Shown: piece after piece, positions 59,501 through 64,000 of the stretch | Position numbering within the stretch: the first letter of the stretch is position 1 | How the letters are laid out: each line of letters starts with the position of its first letter | NCBI GenBank assembly: GCA_015501605.1 | Contig: JADNRZ010000018.1 | Location: 372,001 to 436,000, forward strand | Length of the DNA stretch: 64,000 nucleotides | Reading direction: 5' to 3' | From: Panaeolus papilionaceus | Lineage: Eukaryota > Basidiomycota > Agaricomycetes > Agaricales | Position numbers and translations under genes: made by a program | Notes under the pieces: model-generated | What the model was told of the DNA's origin: nothing | Databases searched by the model: none | Seen by the model: the letters and a program-made list of their open reading frames with translations, nothing else

Positions 59501-62500
59501 CGATTTCAGTGTCATGGGGATGCTCTAACGCATTTGGGACCCAGAGGTCGTCGAGCAGTTGCGCTCGGCTGTTGAATGGTTGGGCTTTGTTTCACTACCA
59601 TAAGTAAAACCGCTCTCATTCAGGCCGTTGCCAGTGCCTGATATACGGAATGATGGATGGGGACGTTGATGTCTAGCTCCAGAGACCTACATCGATCACA
59701 GACTGCATTGAGTGTACCTTTCGTACCCCGCGGATCGCAACGACGCAACGACATGATTTCAGTGAGTAATGTGGATTGTATTTCGGTACTGACTCTGTAA
59801 TTTTGGCCATGTGCCCCTTTTCAATGTGAACTTCAGAACGACGAATACCTGCGAAAATTGCCATTCAGATGAAGGTCTGGATGAATGCCGGAGAGACCTT
59901 CTCACGAGAAGACCAATGCCTGACATTCGGACGTTTGGGTCGGAGTTGCCGAGTTTGCAATCTCCTCGTATGGTGCCCTATGACGGGCCTGCTGCGGTTT
60001 CGCGTCGAGGTATTTCGGGCCGCCAAGCGAATTCTGTGAGAGAGGCGATATTATTTGCAGATGTGTTATAGGAGCGGGGAAGGCTAAGTGACTTGAGTCA
60101 GGTTAGGCCAGGAGCTGAGAGAAGTTGAAAGGAAAAACAGACGTCGCTGCCCCGCGGAAATCACAAAATGACCCCCATTTCTAAGGGTACCGAAAGGGGA
60201 GACGCGTCCAACACCACAAGTCATCCTGAGCTTGATCATTGATTGAACCACCAATGTTTACGAAACTATGTGACTTATGAGCCGAACCATTTGTTGAGGC
60301 ACAGCGTTCGTTATGGTTGCATGGCAAAGTCGGGATGAGCAATGTATGGGTTTCTTTCCAACGGCAGTGCTCGCGGAATAAAAACCCCATGGTGTCAATC
60401 CATAATAGTCTTGTGGATTGCACTTGCCCAAAAACGCGATCGACCAGGATATTCTCGGAAGAACCCAGTAGTGCTACCCTATGGGAACTTGCCATAAAGC
60501 TTACCCTGAAACGCGAGGCAGCTATGCTGCAGGAGTGAAGTGAGTTCGAACTGGGTAATGAGGTAGGACACGCGCCATTTTGACTGTCGCAGTGATCAAG
60601 GCTGTTGTGCGATCGTTGGTCTGGCGAGGGTGGGGTCGTGAAATGAAGGGAACTGTGTCAGGAGACATGGGTTGAATATTTCATCTTCTGTTCATCTTGG
60701 GTGAAGATTTAGTGGTCGTCGTGTTTAGAATTCATTTTGCAACACATTGAGCTCCACAAGGGTCGAACATGTTTCCCCCCTCAGCCCGGTGAAGACCAAA
60801 AAGAGCACGTCTTGCAGACAACTCGTGGGATTCAACAGACGTCTAATCACAAAAATAAAACGGTTCATCGTCAACGGACGGAACTTCCAGTTCAATAATA
60901 GAAGATGAAAGGACCTACTTCCACCTTTCATGGCGCCAGAGTCAGCATGATTGGATGCCACGTAAAAAAAGAAAACACCCCAAAATTGAATGAAATCCGA
61001 GTCCGAATTGGCTGAATTATGCGCCTTAGTCAACCAGGTGCTCACTATGATCCTTCCTGCCGCATCCACTAGCACAAAACGCAGGTCAGTCCTCTTCATG
61101 TAGCAGAGCCGTAGGATTTCCATGACATGTGCATCCCTCCATAACCTGCAGGGTAGCGATACGTAAGTTCCGTTGCAAAGTTTTCGTTTCATCATTGCTC
61201 GTGCGTCCTCAGGGAGTTGGAAAGATGTGGTTCCGACCTGTATGATAAATGACAGTCAAGAGGGCATGTATACGAACCAATCCATATTCCGTACCCCGTG
61301 AAAATAAATATGCAACCTTGCTTGAACTTATGTGTTGCTTGACTGAGATCGACTATTTTTTGAAGCGCGTTGGCTCTTTCCGACAAACAGACATGGAAAA
61401 GATATCAATGGAATCACGGAGCTTGAGCAATTCATAGGCAATATCGGATAGCTTGCATCCTCGTACAGAAAGCTATGTGGTTAAGAAGTATCATGAATAC
61501 GGCGCGGATGGATATTATGCCATCCGAGATGTTGGATGAAAACACTGGCAAAGCAGAGAGAGAGGGAGCGAGGGTGGTTGGTCACTTCATTGCTTTCTCA
61601 CGACTGAGCACCCTCCAGCCTCAAGGCATTTTGACTCTTGACCTGCATCGTGATTGTGGTGAGGCACAAGCTTTCAAACAGCCGTTCAGATACAAGCGAC
61701 GCATTGGGATCGAATGTCAAATGACCCATTCTATAGAAGTCACTCCTCTGTCTAGAGGCACTGGCTAAGTTACAGTTTTTTTGAAGACACAAAGCAATTG
61801 AGCTGCGGGAAATGTGCGGAATGCTCAAACAGTTGTAGGTCCTGTTTATATTTTTTGAACTTAGACCAGGCTCGCTTCATGACCGAGAATAATCCTGACA
61901 TCGTCGAATTCCCATTCTTTAGCACCTCGTTGTGCACTCGATGTCCGATGACTCGCCTTTCGTGGCGTCTTTCACTATCGAAGGATTCATACAATCTAAC
62001 CTTTTCCACCGCAGATTCGGGCATGTATAGACAATACAAGTCTCTAAAATCTGTTACATCTCACTGTCGGCACTCCGTTCTACATGAAACTACAGGGCTA
62101 AATGGCACGTGTGTCATGTGGGATCTCGGGCGCTTAATGCTTGTGCACAGATAATGGGTTCTCCTAGTTGCTGTGACATCATGCTTTGCAAAATCAGAGG
62201 ACTTGCCTATCATGAAACACCAGCCCATTACGTGCCGCTTTGAGCATACAGATTACAAACACTTGAATCTGATAACGTGGTGATGTTCATGGAATTCAAA
62301 TTAGGAGGTGGTATCACATGGTTATAACTGTGTGGTTTGCTTTGGCAACCAGAAAGATATACACAGTCATTAGGCATGGCATGTGCAGTAAGCCCGGACA
62401 AAGATCAAGGAAAGTCTTCTGTCGTCTGTGGGACGAATGTGTGCTTATCCCTTCAAGCTACCAACATTTAAAACAAAAGATTGACCATGGGGCGATCCAA

Positions 62501-63212
62501 TGAAACCCAGCAGTGAGGTGTTCTCTTTGCTGCACCTAACGACAGGGGTGCACGGTGCCGAGAAGCGTTGGCATCCAGAGCACAATGTAGACCATCACCA
62601 AACTCCAGCACTCATTCAGGAAACGCAGAGAAGCCCTGCTTTCGAATAAGGTACATGTTTACCTGGTGGTGGGGCCCATCATATGATATGGGAAAGTCAT
62701 TCCATTGAACCGTGAATATTAGTGTTACAGTAGGCTGATAAGACATGTCTTTGGAAGGATAGGGAAAAGGAAAAGATAACAGTCGTGAAAAATAGGTAGG
62801 CAGTCGTGTTTAGATTATGGAATTAGTGAAATAAAGCCGTAGATTGAGGTGCATTGGGTATTGAGCCAGGGAGTTCCGTGGAAATACGGAAGAAAAAAGT
62901 GAAGGAGCGATCTGCCCTCAGATCGCCTGCAAATTACAACCCTGAAAAATAAAAAAGCAGAAATGGCAGAAACAGAAAGGAGCCAGCGAATACAGCGAAG
63001 GTATGATCTAGACCCGGATATTAGGCACATCTATCGCGAAAAACATGAAAAGGGCGATGGGAAGGAAAACAGCATATTTGGGCAGAATGGAGATCCTGCA
63101 GAACTTGAAGCAAGTTCTAGATACCGACAAGGCGTGGGTTGGTATGGGTCACTTGAGCGGGAGTGAGGGTTGTGTCCACATCATAGTCCGACAAATCAGC
63201 TATATGAAAACA
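56524..63212. other. gene-poor region with coding relics
   Basis: Nearly 6.7 kb with no intact gene that I recognise. Minus-strand pieces look like relics: 57318-57548 (ending RTFERFAMEGTDIMFFAF), 58323-58595, and 58680-58900, where one frame reads VRVEANEALHELKANIYVLM, an in-frame stop, then MKCNTRITALMMFKALVKRL. A 156-codon minus frame at 60725-61195 has hydrophobic segments but no clear family. No tRNA, no LTR partner and no transposase was found. Confidence 0.4.
60725..61195 (-). other. uncertain ORF with hydrophobic segments
   Basis: A 156-codon minus frame beginning MMKRKLCNGTYVSLPCRLWR. Segments such as FIQFWGVFFFYVAS and MNRFIFVIRRLL are hydrophobic and it could be part of a membrane protein; the 64-codon frame just upstream (61192-61386) might be an earlier exon with FIFTGYGIWIGSY. 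No motif of a known family, no good donor and acceptor pair checked by homology. Low confidence. Confidence 0.18.
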
Positions 63213-64000
63213 TTATGTTGAAGTTCCCGTTCGCCCAGGGTTAGTGTATCCATCCAAATTGTAAGGAGGTGGCTCAGTCGGTCGTCTCGCCAAGGCTTGC
63301 TGAGTATCAGCAACGGAGGGTACTGCAGGAGTCGCGTCACCATCTGGAATGGAAGGGGGTTTGTTGTCGTCTTGGATTTCTGGCTCATTGTCCGTGTTCT
63401 TCTTTGCTTTTGATTTCTTTTTTCTCTTGTCTTTCTTTGCTTGCTTTTTCATAGCGATCGCAGTCACGCGCTCGACTTCTTCCTCTTGTTCTTGTTCCAA
63501 AACCTTTTTGCGAGCACTATAGATGGTGCATAGATCAAGCATGAGCATGATTATGGATACCGCAGATAGCCAGACCTTTAAAGAAGGTAAGTTAAGATTC
63601 CTTGCAGATTGAACGATAAGCGAACCGTATTGCCCCAGTGGAAGACGACTGCAGGTTTTACATTTGTGAGTTCTTTGGTGGCGAATTTTGCAATGGCGAC
63701 CACTGAGATTTGGAGAACGAAAGCCACGAGGACAAGGAAGGTGATAACACTGTCAAAGATGAAGATCTTCTGGAATCCACGGGACGAAATAGATATCTGC
63801 ATGCTCCTCGTCCGTTTGGACAGGTGGATACTAGTATGTAAGGCGCATGCAAAGAAGGCCAGGGCGGCCACTAAAATTGGATAAAAAAACAAGTCAAGTA
63901 TGATGAATGGAAAAACAGCTTACCTATGGGGTAGAGTATGAGCGAGGCGGTGTGAGATCTTGAGTGGAGCCCTTGGACCTGCGGAGAAGCGCTGGTAATA
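63213..64000 (-). CDS. multi-pass membrane protein, 5' end outside window
   Basis: The 3' part of a gene that continues beyond position 64000. The pieces are SHTASLILYPI from the edge exon, spliced to VAALAFFACALHTSIHLSKR; then GFQKIFIFDSVITFLVLVAF and VLQISVVAIAKF; then FHWGNT, spliced through a short intron (63.57-63.63 kb) to VWLSAVSIIMLMLDLCTIYS. At least four hydrophobic helices are followed by a highly charged cytosolic tail: Glu/Gln-rich LEQEQEEEVERV, Lys-rich KKQAKKDKRKKKSKAKKN, and a Pro-rich end (PPPYNLDGYTNPGRTGTST). The family is not recognised; this kind of four-helix protein with a basic tail is common and mostly uncharacterised in Agaricomycetes. Confidence 0.65.

Overview
The window looks like nuclear DNA of a mushroom-forming basidiomycete (Agaricomycetes). 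Most genes are split into short exons by introns of about 45-80 bases with GT...AG ends. The gene content also fits: a secreted laccase, a DUF6534 seven-helix membrane protein, tandem DUF3455 secreted proteins and several tiny cysteine-rich secreted proteins. No rRNA, CRISPR or convincing tRNA was seen. Gene calls were made by joining reading-frame pieces at plausible splice sites; exon edges are good where protein family homology guides them and approximate elsewhere.

Layout. 1-9.3 kb: gene-poor, only weak open frames. 9.3-14.5 kb, plus strand: a small protein with a mitochondrial-type N-terminus, ATP4 (subunit b of mitochondrial ATP synthase) and a single-pass membrane protein. 15-25.4 kb, minus strand: laccase, a Rpp40-type RNase P subunit, HMG-CoA synthase and a DUF6534 membrane protein. 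27.4-31.4 kb: a duplicated pair of DUF3455 secreted proteins. The distal copy is split by a roughly 760-bp insertion that leaves a 5-bp direct repeat on both sides. 32.5-35.1 kb: an MFS transporter of the allantoate permease type. 37.8-42.0 kb: three paralogous small secreted proteins with a shared cysteine pattern, plus a coiled-coil protein of unknown function and a decayed coding stretch. 42.9-43.9 kb: CTK3, the gamma subunit of CTD kinase I. 44-47 kb: palindromes, a GC-rich patch and a frameshifted ankyrin gene. 48.1-52.7 kb: a large REG1-like (DUF1752) regulator of protein phosphatase 1. 52.7-63.2 kb: gene-poor, holding a solo LTR with a perfect 5-bp target duplication and faint coding relics. 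63.2-64 kb: the 3' part of a membrane protein that runs off the window.

Functionally this is a mix of housekeeping genes (ATP synthase, RNase P, mevalonate pathway, transcription kinase, glucose-signalling PP1 regulator) and fast-evolving secreted or membrane genes (laccase, DUF3455, cysteine-rich peptides, DUF6534, MFS). The most interesting items are the cysteine-rich peptide family and the insertion that splits one DUF3455 copy.
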